From positions 1 through 64,000 of the forward strand of contig JAFMBV010000001.1 of the NCBI GenBank assembly GCA_017858255.1: 64,000 bases of DNA. The letters run 5' to 3'. How positions within the stretch are numbered: the first letter of the stretch is position 1; the number at the start of each line of letters is the position of its first letter. A program made the position numbers and the translations under genes. This stretch comes from Bacteriovoracaceae bacterium. GTDB lineage: Bacteria; Bdellovibrionota; Bacteriovoracia; Bacteriovoracales; Bacteriovoracaceae. Shown here in pieces: positions 27,174-36,451 of the stretch. The notes under the pieces were generated by a model. The model was not told the DNA's origin. It saw nothing but the letters and a program-made list of their open reading frames with translations, and did not search any database.

Positions 27174-28556
27174 TTAAAGTTGGTAAACGAGCTTCTTGTA
27201 GTAATTTCCTCTCTCTTCATAGTCTCTGAAGAAATCTGTTGAGGGAGCACCGGGGCTCAGAAGGATAACATCACCAGTTCTCGACTTTTGATAGGCAAAA
27301 AGGATGGATTCTTCAAAACTTCCAACAATATAAGTTTGTGTATGTTCCTGAAGAGCACGATTCATTCTCTCCTTACTTTCACCAACCAAAACTAGAACTC
27401 TTGAGTTATCAATTGTATCGGGAGCGTAAGCATCATACTCCAACTCTTCAATATCTTTTCCACCTGCAATTAAGATAACTGGCTGTTTAAAAGACTTAAT
27501 ACTTCTAACCATTTCTTCCATGGTAGTGGCCTTGGAGTCATTATAAAAACACACACCATTTTTTTCCATGAGAAACTCAAGACGATGGGGAATTCCTGGA
27601 AACTTTTCTACGCACTTTTGAATCGACTTATCAGAGACTTCCAATGCCTTACATGCAGTTACTGCAGCCAATAGATTCTCTCTATTGTTTTGGCCGATGA
27701 TTCTCATTTCATTTACTTTAAATTCTGAATGGTAATTTATATTTGAATGTATTCTTCTCTCGTGAAAGTGAGTCCCTTGAATTTCATTCATAACCCCCAT
27801 TTTTACGAAAGACTTTCTTGAATACCAATAGGTCTGACAATTAGCATTTCTAAAAAATGTATTGCTTGCGAGTCTGTCAAAATTCACAACGAGCGTGTCA
27901 TCAGGAGAGAGTGACTTTATAATTGAAAGTTTCGTCTCTATATATTCACCTACCGAATTAAAGTGAGACTCGGGGTAGCGTTCTGAAATATTTGTGAAGA
28001 CAACAAGCTTTGGGTGAAAATTTTCTAGGCGACGCTGCTGAATAGCAGATACTTCAACAATGACGTAATCAACTTCATCATAATTAGGCATCATCGCGTA
28101 TTCGATAAATGGTGTTTCACTAGTCCCACCAACGAAAACATTTTTTCCTTCAAGTTTGAGTGTAAAACCAATCATGTGGGCGACAGTGGTTCGTCCATAA
28201 GAGCCACAAACTGCAATGATAGGCTTACGGCAAAGCTTATTGGCCAGGCCAAACTCTGAATAAACTTCTTTTCCATTCTGACGTGCCAACTCAAGTTGAG
28301 GAAGGTCAGGATTAACAGATGAAGAATAAACGACAACATCTGCATCTAAGAAATCTTCTTCGCGATGCTCACCAAAAGTCATGTGAATCGCGGGCTCAAT
28401 TTTCTTGAGCTTCTTAACAGCTTTATTTAGGTCAAATATCGGTTTGATATCCGTTACACGAATTTCACAATCTAGCTGATTAAAAAAGTTAATCAGAGTA
28501 AAACCAGTCTTTCCAGTACCGACAATAAGAATTTTTTTGTTTCTAAATCTTTCCAT
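27174..28556 (-). CDS. murD: MurD-like UDP-N-acetylmuramoylalanine-D-glutamate ligase with altered P-loop
   Basis: MurD adds D-Glu to UDP-MurNAc-L-Ala. Position in the cluster and overall order (N-terminal Rossmann part ILIVGTGKTG, central ATPase, C-terminal GGKDIEELEYD and NDSKATTMEEM) fit MurD, 460 residues. Unusual: the ATP P-loop is CGSYGRTT, with Arg122 (codon CGA) in place of the near-invariant Lys of GTNGKTT; and the DHLDRH-type segment is NISERYPESH. It may work with arginine, or be a weakened or re-purposed ligase. No other MurD is in the window. Confidence 0.82.
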   Translation of the reverse strand: MERFRNKKILIVGTGKTGFTLINFFNQLDCEIRVTDIKPIFDLNKAVKKLKKIEPAIHMTFGEHREEDFLDADVVVYSSSVNPDLPQLELARQNGKEVYSEFGLANKLCRKPIIAVCGSYGRTTVAHMIGFTLKLEGKNVFVGGTSETPFIEYAMMPNYDEVDYVIVEVSAIQQRRLENFHPKLVVFTNISERYPESHFNSVGEYIETKLSIIKSLSPDDTLVVNFDRLASNTFFRNANCQTYWYSRKSFVKMGVMNEIQGTHFHERRIHSNINYHSEFKVNEMRIIGQNNRENLLAAVTACKALEVSDKSIQKCVEKFPGIPHRLEFLMEKNGVCFYNDSKATTMEEMVRSIKSFKQPVILIAGGKDIEELEYDAYAPDTIDNSRVLVLVGESKERMNRALQEHTQTYIVGSFEESILFAYQKSRTGDVILLSPGAPSTDFFRDYEERGNYYKKLVYQL

Positions 28557-28558
28557 TT

Positions 28559-29635
28559 TTACCTCATTTTCAGGGTCGCTACAGAAAGAAGCGCCAAGAA
28601 AATACTAATGATCCAAAATCTTACAATTACCTTAGGCTCTGGCCATCCCTTTAACTCAAAGTGATGGTGAATAGGAGCCATTCTAAATACTCTTTTTTGT
28701 CTAAGCTTGTAACTGCCCACTTGCAAAATAACTGAGACAGCTTCAATCACAAAAATCCCTCCGATAATTACAAAGAGAAACTCATTTTTGCTTAAAACAG
28801 CGATTGTCCCTAAAACTCCGCCAAGAGATAAAGAACCAACATCGCCCATAAAAATTTGTGCAGGGTACGAGTTGTACCACAAGAACCCAACACCTGCCCC
28901 AATTATGGCCAAGCTTAAAACCGCTAATTCTCCACTTCCCTCAACGTATGGGATAAAGAGGTAATTAGCCATTTCAGTATGACCTGAGACATAAGTTAAC
29001 AGACTTAAGCTTGCAGCACTTGTCATAATTGGACCAATGGCCAGACCATCTAAACCATCAGTGAGATTAACGGCATTACTAGATCCGACGATTACAAAAG
29101 AGCCAAAAACTACATAAAACCAGCCAATATCCAAAAGGGGTTCTTTAAGAAAAGGGAGGTAAAGCTTGCTGTCAATAACGTCAAAGTGGAGCATAGCATA
29201 GGTAGCAAGTCCCGCTGTGCCAAACTGCCACAATAATTTTCCTTTAGCAGAAACCCCGTCACTATTTTTCTTAAGAACCTTATAGTAATCATCCATAAAA
29301 CCTAAGATGAAATAACTTACCATTATAAAGAGAGTTACTAGTAGTGGGGCAGAAGTGAAGTTTCCACAAAGCGCCATTGTTAGGGAAATACTCCCCAATA
29401 TAACCACGCCGCCCATTGTCGGTGTACCGGCTTTTTTCAAATGTGACTGTGGTCCATCATCACGAACAACCTGGCCAAACTGCTTCTTTTTCATAAAGTT
29501 TATGAAACGCTTGCCCCAGACGATGGAAACGAAGGCCGCTATCAGAAAAGCTATTACACTTCTAAAAGTGATATATCTAAAGAGATTGAAGGCGGAAATA
29601 CTCTGACTCAGAGGATAGAGAATATGATAGAGCAT
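28559..29635 (-). CDS. mraY: Phospho-N-acetylmuramoyl-pentapeptide transferase MraY
   Basis: MraY makes lipid I at the inner membrane. Ten-segment protein of 358 residues with the catalytic Asp motifs in order: GFMDDYYK, NLTDGLDGLA, GDVGSLSLGG, and the cytoplasmic PIHHHFELKGWPE (HHH loop). Two bases separate it from the murD start. All active-site elements look intact. Confidence 0.96.
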   Translation of the reverse strand: MLYHILYPLSQSISAFNLFRYITFRSVIAFLIAAFVSIVWGKRFINFMKKKQFGQVVRDDGPQSHLKKAGTPTMGGVVILGSISLTMALCGNFTSAPLLVTLFIMVSYFILGFMDDYYKVLKKNSDGVSAKGKLLWQFGTAGLATYAMLHFDVIDSKLYLPFLKEPLLDIGWFYVVFGSFVIVGSSNAVNLTDGLDGLAIGPIMTSAASLSLLTYVSGHTEMANYLFIPYVEGSGELAVLSLAIIGAGVGFLWYNSYPAQIFMGDVGSLSLGGVLGTIAVLSKNEFLFVIIGGIFVIEAVSVILQVGSYKLRQKRVFRMAPIHHHFELKGWPEPKVIVRFWIISIFLALLSVATLKMR

Positions 29636-29654
29636 AGAGAGCCATTTATAAGGT

Positions 29655-31037
29655 TTATAAGTCTCTTATATCTAAAATTGACTCTAGTTGTAAAGAACGG
29701 CTTCCTTTAATAAACACTTCTGATGAAGTTTCCTTGTGTTCTTCGAGATATTCTTTAAATTCTTTCACGGAAGGAAATGTTAAACACCTCGCATTAAAGC
29801 CATTTTTGTAGTGCTTCGCGTAGCGGCCAATAAAAATGGCGTCGTTGGCCCCTTTATCTGACAAAAACCTGGCGATTTCTTCATGTAAGCTAGGTGCATC
29901 CTCTCCTAACTCATTCATGTCACCTAAAATAAATAGTGCCGAATTTGTTTCTATTTTCTCTTGTTTTAAAAAGCTCAAGTAACTTTTAATGGATGCTTTC
30001 ATAGAGCTCGGATTCGCATTATATGCATCCAAATAAAAACGGCGATTATCCTTGATGACAATCTCACCACGATTTAATTCTTGAGCAGTATAACTTTTCG
30101 CTTTTTCCACAAACTTATCAACATCATTGGGAAAAATTGACGATGCCATCATTAAGCACATGGCCATATTTATTTTTTGATGATCACCTAATAAATTTTT
30201 ATTTTCAATTTTATAAACTTTTCCGTTTAACCCAATCGTTAACTCATTATCCGATATCGAAATGTTTTCTGGATCAAGATAAACTGTATTAGGCTTCTCT
30301 TTATGAGCTCTTAAATAATTGTCAAATCCATTAACGACAAACAGACCATCTTCTCTTTTATTAATTGAATAAAAGAGGGCGCTTTTCTCATTAAAAACAC
30401 CTTCAAGATTTTTCAGGAATTCAATATGAGCATAACCGATATTAGTGATAAATCCATATTGAGGATAAGCACAATTACTAAGGATTTCTATCTCACCCGG
30501 AAAGTTCGTTCCCATTTCTACAATCGCAACTTTTTGACCTTTTTCAAATCCAAAAATTGTGAGGGGCACACCTATTTGATTATTTAGATTTCCTTTTGTG
30601 GCGTATACTGCGTCCTCTCCCCATATAGTTAGGAGATGCTTCAACATTTCTTTATTGGTAGTCTTCCCATTCGAACCTGTTAAACCAATAACTATCCCAC
30701 CTTCCTTTTGGAAACGAGCTGAGCGGATAAATCCCAACTGGAGTAGAAAATCAAAAATGTTTTCAACCTCTATAAAAATAACGTCTTTATAACGAAGCTT
30801 TAAGTTTTCAATTTCATCAATATTCTGTTTTCGGTTTTCCAGAATTACATACTTACAATTTTTTTCAACTACATCAGAAATAAAGTTAATTGAGTCAAAG
30901 TTTTCACCATAGAGTGAAATAAATGTATTTTCATTTTTGAAGGAACGAGAGTCTGTAGAAATTAAAAGGTCCCCAGATAAACTGTCAATATCTGTAATGC
31001 ACCCTTTGCAATGTTTAACATCCTCTAACGTAACCAC
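29655..31037 (-). CDS. murF: UDP-N-acetylmuramoyl-tripeptide-D-alanyl-D-alanine ligase
   Basis: MurF adds D-Ala-D-Ala. The P-loop GLTGSNGKTTNKEML and IVEMGTNFPGEIE (the MurF-specific GEI segment) are intact, and YNANPSSMKASI is the usual C-terminal motif. 460 residues. It starts with GTG that shares one base with the murE stop codon (TAGTG). No D-Ala-D-Ala ligase gene accompanies it here. Confidence 0.95.
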   Translation of the reverse strand: MVTLEDVKHCKGCITDIDSLSGDLLISTDSRSFKNENTFISLYGENFDSINFISDVVEKNCKYVILENRKQNIDEIENLKLRYKDVIFIEVENIFDFLLQLGFIRSARFQKEGGIVIGLTGSNGKTTNKEMLKHLLTIWGEDAVYATKGNLNNQIGVPLTIFGFEKGQKVAIVEMGTNFPGEIEILSNCAYPQYGFITNIGYAHIEFLKNLEGVFNEKSALFYSINKREDGLFVVNGFDNYLRAHKEKPNTVYLDPENISISDNELTIGLNGKVYKIENKNLLGDHQKINMAMCLMMASSIFPNDVDKFVEKAKSYTAQELNRGEIVIKDNRRFYLDAYNANPSSMKASIKSYLSFLKQEKIETNSALFILGDMNELGEDAPSLHEEIARFLSDKGANDAIFIGRYAKHYKNGFNARCLTFPSVKEFKEYLEEHKETSSEVFIKGSRSLQLESILDIRDL

Positions 31038-32386
31038 TAGCTTAATCCCTTTATCACTTGAACATCATCAAAATCATAACGCCTACCTTCAATTTCTTGA
31101 TAGGCCTCGTGACCTTTTCCCGCAATCAAAACAACCCAACTACTATCTGTTAAAGAGTTGGCAAGTGTTATCGCCTTCTCTCTATCCACCTCTATCTCAA
31201 AATTTATTGGGTCAAGATTTCCCGTAATATCTCTGATGATATCCATAGGCTTTTCATTTCTAGGGTTATCCGAAGTCACCACGACCTTATCACTCATTTC
31301 AATGGCCACTTCTCCCATCATTGGTCTTTTAGAGCTATCTCTATTTCCTCCACAACCAAATACGGTCATCACTTTTTTATCAGGATAGCTTTCTCGAACT
31401 TGCTTTATAACACTCTCTAAAGCATCAGGTGTATGTGCATAATCTACGATAAATACTTTTTCAAATTGATTTATAATTTGAAAACGACCTGGTGGTAATG
31501 TTAATTCTGTTAATTTTTTATTCTCTAAGTCACCGAAGCTTTGACAATAGAGTGCAAGAGCTAACTCTAAATTATTCTTTGGGAATCCACTTTTAAAAAC
31601 TTCTGGAATAATTAAGTCCTCATAAGTCCCAATAGTTTTTGCCTTAATTGCACCGTCGTTCTTAAGTTTAGCCAATAACTCAGATGAATCCTCTGGAACA
31701 TAAACCAATTCATTCCTAACGATTTTAAATATCTTCTTCTTTGCTTCGAAATAATTCGTCATACTTTCATGATAGTCCAGGTGGTCCTGAGTAAAATTGG
31801 TCCACCCTCCGACATCTAACTTCAGCTCGCTTAATCTATTTTGATCTAAAGCGTGTGAACTTACTTCAATGGCAACTAAGTCAACATCTTCACCATATTT
31901 GAATAACAGTTTTCTTAGGCTCATGTAAGAAGGAGTCGTTGTTAAAACCTGCTCGCTCATTTTACGCCCATCAACAAACACCCCTGGCGTTCCAGCATAA
32001 AGCGCGCTCTTTCCATTTAAACGACATATCTCTGCAACGATCCATGAGACACTTGTTTTACCATTTGTTCCTGTCACCCCCACAACCTTAGGCGTTTGTT
32101 TTCCTTTTAATGGGTAAAAATAATCTATCAGTTTATTTTCCAGATCCTTGATCTCATCCTTACTTTTAATGAGATAGTTAACATCCATTTTAGGAATATA
32201 TGGGCTAATAAGAAGACCACGAAAACCCTTTGGTAAATTCTCATTCAATAGAGAGTTTAATTGGTCTTCACTTCTACAGGGCATGAGCAAGACATCGTTC
32301 AGACCACACTCTTGAATGACATTCGTCAGACCTTGTAGATCAACTGACTTGTTAATTTTGGCTTCTTTAAGTAATGAATTAATCAT
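31037..32386 (-). CDS. murE: UDP-MurNAc-tripeptide synthetase, meso-diaminopimelate adding
   Basis: MurE adds the third residue of the stem peptide. P-loop GVTGTNGKTSVSW, TTTPS and VSSHALDQNR are conserved. The DNPRNE motif (about residue 373) is the mark of enzymes that add meso-DAP, which tells the peptidoglycan type. 449 residues. It overlaps the ftsI stop by four bases (ATGA). Confidence 0.95.
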   Translation of the reverse strand: MINSLLKEAKINKSVDLQGLTNVIQECGLNDVLLMPCRSEDQLNSLLNENLPKGFRGLLISPYIPKMDVNYLIKSKDEIKDLENKLIDYFYPLKGKQTPKVVGVTGTNGKTSVSWIVAEICRLNGKSALYAGTPGVFVDGRKMSEQVLTTTPSYMSLRKLLFKYGEDVDLVAIEVSSHALDQNRLSELKLDVGGWTNFTQDHLDYHESMTNYFEAKKKIFKIVRNELVYVPEDSSELLAKLKNDGAIKAKTIGTYEDLIIPEVFKSGFPKNNLELALALYCQSFGDLENKKLTELTLPPGRFQIINQFEKVFIVDYAHTPDALESVIKQVRESYPDKKVMTVFGCGGNRDSSKRPMMGEVAIEMSDKVVVTSDNPRNEKPMDIIRDITGNLDPINFEIEVDREKAITLANSLTDSSWVVLIAGKGHEAYQEIEGRRYDFDDVQVIKGLS

Positions 32387-34290
32387 AGCGATGGAGGACG
32401 GTAATTTAGAATGATCTTTTGTCCGCTTTTTAGGTGTGACCCTTGAGCTGGTGTTTGTTCAAACACAACACCAATTCCCCGATGAATCACACTAATATCT
32501 AGCTTTTGACCCAATAATGAGCTCGACCTTTTATCTAGCCCTAAAAAGTTTGGAACTTTGTCTTTTGAAAATACTCTAGTTGAGGAATGCTTAACCTTAA
32601 CCGTATCAATCTTATTCATGTTTTCTTCGTCTTCATAGGCCAGATTGCTAAAGTCTTTATTTTTAAATAGTAAATATTCCGTAATTTTTCTAAAGACAGG
32701 ACCTGCCACCAAGTTTCCATAGTAGTAACGTCCCTTAGGGTTTTCGACATAAGCATAAACCACAAAGGGTCTTTTTACATTGGCAGGATAACCGATAAAG
32801 CCTGAAACATAACCTCTATAACCACCCTCTGGTGCAACCCTTTGGGCAGTTGATGTTTTTCCCGCTATTGTAAACATAGGAACTTTGGCATGACTTCCAG
32901 TCCCATCAACTACAGCTTCAATTAAGATTCGCTCCACTTCTTTAGCTATTTTTTCACTTATTAGTGGCCGAGGTTTTTCCGTACCATTGCCACCCTTAAT
33001 CAATGTGGGTTTTATATAAAGGCCTTTGTTTGCAATGACGGAATACCCTGCAAGCATTTGTACGCCAGTAGTTGCCACCCCTTGGCCAAAACTTATATTT
33101 GAAAGGCTTAGTGGGGAAACATTTTCTTTATCTGTAAAAATACCTCTAGATTCTCCAGGAACCTCTATTCCAGTTTTTTCACCGAACCCAAATTTAGAAA
33201 TTGTTTTCTTTAATTTTGGAAATGTTAAATCAAAGGCGAGTTTCGTTGTTCCAATATTTGAACTATATTTCAATATCTCTTCTACTGTTAACCATTCATA
33301 AGTCTTTTTTGATTCAGCTTCCGATATTATATGATCTTCCACCTTTAAGCGGCCGCGCTCACAATAAAAACTTGTATCTGCTGTTGCGATTTTGTTTTCA
33401 AAAGCGGATATCACTGTAAATGTTTTAAAGGTTGATCCTGGCTCAAAAGGGTCTGTCGCGAAAGATAACCTTCGTGACTTTTCAGGTGTATTTCTCCATT
33501 TATTTGGATCAAAGTTAGGGTAGTTACCGATGGCCAAAATTTCTCCAGTCTGGCTATCCATTACACCAAAGCCACCACTGTCAGCTTCATGCTCCTCTAT
33601 GGCTTCTTTTAAAAACCTCTCTGCGGCTGCCTGTAAATCCTTATCAATAGAAAGGGTGATATCTTTTGCACTCGGCCCAAGGTCTTGAGACTCAAATTTT
33701 ATTGGACGTCCCTTTGCATCTTTTACATATTTAACAACTTTTGGTTTGCCCTTTAACTCTTCATTAAATAAGTGTTCTGTTCCGGCCAAACCAACATTAT
33801 CAACACCAACAAAACCTAATATTTGAGACGCGACTTCATGGTTTGGATAAAGCCTTTTTGGAACGGAATCAATATAAATACCTTTAATGCTTTTTACTTT
33901 TTCTACTTGGTCTTTTGTTAAACGTATTTTCCTCGCCAACCAAGTATACCGATCTCTTCCTTTTGTTTTCTTAAGAAGGTCGTTCATTTTAATTTGGGGT
34001 ATTGCCTGGGCCAACTCTTTAAGGGATTTCTTTAAATGCTTAAGATTTTTTGGGATAGTAAAAATACTGTACGTTTGGATATTTATAGCAAGCGGGTTTC
34101 CATTACGATCATAAATATTTCCTCTCTTTGGGTATACGGTCAACTCCCTGAGGACTTGGTTCCGAGAACGAGATATTAGTTCGGAACGATCATAAACTTG
34201 AACTTTCAAAGCTTTCCCAAGGACCAAAGAGAAACCTAATAGGAAAAAACAAAATAAGAATATGACTTTATTACGTAAGTTTTTTTCCAT
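32383..34290 (-). CDS. ftsI: Division-specific transpeptidase FtsI (PBP3) with C-terminal PASTA domain
   Basis: A class B penicillin-binding protein. One N-terminal membrane segment (VIFLFCFFLLGFSLVLG), the dimerisation domain (RGNIYDRNGNPLA), then the transpeptidase with SxxK at Ser286-Lys289 (GSTFK), SxN (YSSN) and KTS(T) (AGKTSTAQ). A PASTA domain occupies about residues 575-635 (VPNFLGLDKRSS...). PASTA tails are typical of Gram-positive and some delta-type FtsI/SpoVD proteins, not of gamma-proteobacterial ones. It starts directly after the ftsL stop. Confidence 0.95.
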   Translation of the reverse strand: MEKNLRNKVIFLFCFFLLGFSLVLGKALKVQVYDRSELISRSRNQVLRELTVYPKRGNIYDRNGNPLAINIQTYSIFTIPKNLKHLKKSLKELAQAIPQIKMNDLLKKTKGRDRYTWLARKIRLTKDQVEKVKSIKGIYIDSVPKRLYPNHEVASQILGFVGVDNVGLAGTEHLFNEELKGKPKVVKYVKDAKGRPIKFESQDLGPSAKDITLSIDKDLQAAAERFLKEAIEEHEADSGGFGVMDSQTGEILAIGNYPNFDPNKWRNTPEKSRRLSFATDPFEPGSTFKTFTVISAFENKIATADTSFYCERGRLKVEDHIISEAESKKTYEWLTVEEILKYSSNIGTTKLAFDLTFPKLKKTISKFGFGEKTGIEVPGESRGIFTDKENVSPLSLSNISFGQGVATTGVQMLAGYSVIANKGLYIKPTLIKGGNGTEKPRPLISEKIAKEVERILIEAVVDGTGSHAKVPMFTIAGKTSTAQRVAPEGGYRGYVSGFIGYPANVKRPFVVYAYVENPKGRYYYGNLVAGPVFRKITEYLLFKNKDFSNLAYEDEENMNKIDTVKVKHSSTRVFSKDKVPNFLGLDKRSSSLLGQKLDISVIHRGIGVVFEQTPAQGSHLKSGQKIILNYRPPSL

Positions 34291-34611
34291 TTATTCCGGA
34301 AGGACAATAATTTGTTTCTGCTTAGGCTGCTTAAGTTCGTACTTTGACGCCATTTTTCGGAGCCTCTTTACGCTTAAGAGTCTTGCCTTCTTAGCTTTTA
34401 GTTCCTTATTATCTAACAAAACCTTTTCAATGTCTTTGTTTACACTTGTGATTTTATAATCAAGTTCGACACCCTTCATTCTAAACAAGACGAAAAGTAA
34501 GCCTAAAACGAAAAAGGTTAATACAAACGGAAAGACCTGATTTGAAAAAAGCGTATGTTTAATGGTTTGTAGAGGGTTAATGTTTTTTGACCTTCGTGCG
34601 GTAGTGGCCAA
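34291..34611 (-). CDS. ftsL: FtsL-like division protein
   Basis: A 106-residue bitopic protein with a basic N-terminus, one membrane segment (FPFVLTFFVLGLLFVLF) and a periplasmic coiled coil with regular Leu/Lys heptads. No strong sequence signature, as usual for FtsL, but its place between rsmH and ftsI is diagnostic. Start TTG with AAAGGAG 6 bases upstream, inside the rsmH stop region. Confidence 0.82.
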   Translation of the reverse strand: MATTARRSKNINPLQTIKHTLFSNQVFPFVLTFFVLGLLFVLFRMKGVELDYKITSVNKDIEKVLLDNKELKAKKARLLSVKRLRKMASKYELKQPKQKQIIVLPE

Positions 34612-34614
34612 GCC

Positions 34615-35559
34615 TTACTCCTTTTTTGGGTATTTATTTTTAGACGGCCAATCTTTTACTCGTCTTATTACTCTTAGTTTAGCACTTCTTGAGCGGGAGT
34701 TTTCAAAAATTTCTTCTGCTGAGGGAAGCAAAGGCTTTTTTGTTAAAATTTCGATTGGAAAACTCTCATTCTTCCATTCCTTAAAGGCATGCTTTACGAT
34801 TCGATCCTCTAAAGAATGAAAGGTTATAATCATAAGCAGACCGTTAACTTTTAGGCGAGGAATTACCTGTCTTATCACATCGCCTAATACACCGAGCTCG
34901 TCGTTAACCATTATCCTTAGCGCCTGGAAGACCTTAGTCGCAGGATGAATTTTTCCATGGCGCAATTTTTTTGGATAAGCGTGAAAGCAAGTATCCTCTA
35001 ATTGTTTTGTTGTAGTAAAAGGCTCAACTTCTCTACGCTCGACTATTGACTTAGCAATTTGTCTTGAAAATTTCTCTTCACCATAGCTTTGAAAAATGCC
35101 CCTTAGCTCTTCCTCACTCATTCCATTTAAAAGATCTGCGGCCGGAACGCCTGCATTTGGATTCATTCGCATATCCAATGGACCATCAAATCTAAACGAA
35201 AATCCTCTCTCGCCCGTGTCGAACTGATGAGAGCTAACACCAGCATCAAGAAGAACCCCGTCAAAACGAAGTTCTGCCGCCAACATATTTGAAAAATTAT
35301 TAAAGTTAGAATCAATTAGTTTTACTTGGTCTAGAAGGCCTTCTTTCTCAAGAAACTTTTCACCATTTGATATTGCATCTGGATCTTGGTCAAAGGAATA
35401 GACAGAAGAATCCTTAAATAATTCAGCAATCGCACGAGTATGTCCTCCCGCACCAAAAGTTAGGTCTGCAAAAGTTAAAGATTCTTGGTCAGAAAAATCT
35501 CGAGAGAGAACATCTAATATGTCCTTTTTCATCACGCTATAGTGTGATCCGTATTTCAT
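34615..35559 (-). CDS. rsmH: 16S rRNA (cytosine-1402-N4) methyltransferase RsmH
   Basis: The first canonical cell-wall-cluster gene. HYSVMKKDILDVL, the SAM motif FADLTFGAGGHTRAI, VLLDAGVSSHQFD, FSFRFDGPLDMRM and ITFHSLEDRIVKHAF are the family hallmarks. 314 residues. It follows mtnP by three bases, and the mraZ regulator gene that normally heads the cluster is absent. Confidence 0.96.
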   Translation of the reverse strand: MKYGSHYSVMKKDILDVLSRDFSDQESLTFADLTFGAGGHTRAIAELFKDSSVYSFDQDPDAISNGEKFLEKEGLLDQVKLIDSNFNNFSNMLAAELRFDGVLLDAGVSSHQFDTGERGFSFRFDGPLDMRMNPNAGVPAADLLNGMSEEELRGIFQSYGEEKFSRQIAKSIVERREVEPFTTTKQLEDTCFHAYPKKLRHGKIHPATKVFQALRIMVNDELGVLGDVIRQVIPRLKVNGLLMIITFHSLEDRIVKHAFKEWKNESFPIEILTKKPLLPSAEEIFENSRSRSAKLRVIRRVKDWPSKNKYPKKE

Positions 35560-35562
35560 CAG

Positions 35563-36408
35563 CTATCTCAACAAAACATCTAGAACTTCTCTGTGCTCAC
35601 TCGTCCAACTAGTTTCTGGAGTCATGACACCAATTCTATTTTGCTTATCAAATTCAAATTTATTATCTCTCAACCTTGGCAAGGCATCCAACAATAGCTC
35701 TTGCGCGTTTTGATTATTGGTTTTCATAACGGCCATAATCTCATCAACAGTACAATGTTCATCTTTCCAAGCATCAAAATCTGTAACCATAGCAATAGTT
35801 GCGTATGCGATTCCAGCCTCTTTTGCCAAGTAAGACTCTGGAACATTTGTCATACCGATCACAGAAGCACCAAAATTTTTATATAGTTGAGACTCAGCTC
35901 TTGTGGAAAACTGTGGTCCTTCAATGCAAATATAGGTTCCATTTATTGCATGTGGCAGCTCACACTTTTTACAAGACTCTGCTAACAGGCTTTGAAGTTT
36001 TTTCTCAATTGGGTCAGCACAACTTACATGCCCGATCACACCATTTTCAAAAAAGGAACGATCTCTTTTTCCTTTCGTCCAATCTATAAATTGATCAACA
36101 AGTACAAGTGTATTTGGGGGTAACTCTTCTTTCAGACTTCCAACTGCAGATATTGAAATTATATACTCAACCCCTAGGCTCTTAAGAGCGAAGATATTCG
36201 CCCTATAATTAACTTCACTTGGCAAAAGAGAGTGAGTTTTGCCATGGCGAGGTATAAAGAAAAACTCTGTATCCGCTAAATTTGCTTCAATGACAGGAGA
36301 GCTCGGTTTTCCATAAGGAGTTTTAACTTCATGCTCTTTAACTAATTGTATTCCTTCAATATTGTAGACTCCGCTACCACCAATTATTCCAATCTTCCCA
36401 TTTCCCAT
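35563..36408 (-). CDS. mtnP: S-methyl-5'-thioadenosine phosphorylase
   Basis: MTAP cleaves methylthioadenosine, the by-product of polyamine synthesis, into adenine and methylthioribose 1-phosphate. GIIGGSGVY, FFIPRHGKTHSLLPSEVNYRANI, and ICIEGPQFSTRAES with VIGMTNVPE are the purine phosphorylase family II signatures. 281 residues. It begins the minus-strand operon that runs into the dcw genes, an unusual partner; a shared promoter probably lies in the 43-base gap upstream. Confidence 0.9.
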   Translation of the reverse strand: MGNGKIGIIGGSGVYNIEGIQLVKEHEVKTPYGKPSSPVIEANLADTEFFFIPRHGKTHSLLPSEVNYRANIFALKSLGVEYIISISAVGSLKEELPPNTLVLVDQFIDWTKGKRDRSFFENGVIGHVSCADPIEKKLQSLLAESCKKCELPHAINGTYICIEGPQFSTRAESQLYKNFGASVIGMTNVPESYLAKEAGIAYATIAMVTDFDAWKDEHCTVDEIMAVMKTNNQNAQELLLDALPRLRDNKFEFDKQNRIGVMTPETSWTSEHREVLDVLLR

Positions 36409-36451
36409 GCTATTCTCTACCTTATATATTAAACCCTAACACCACGCGTTC

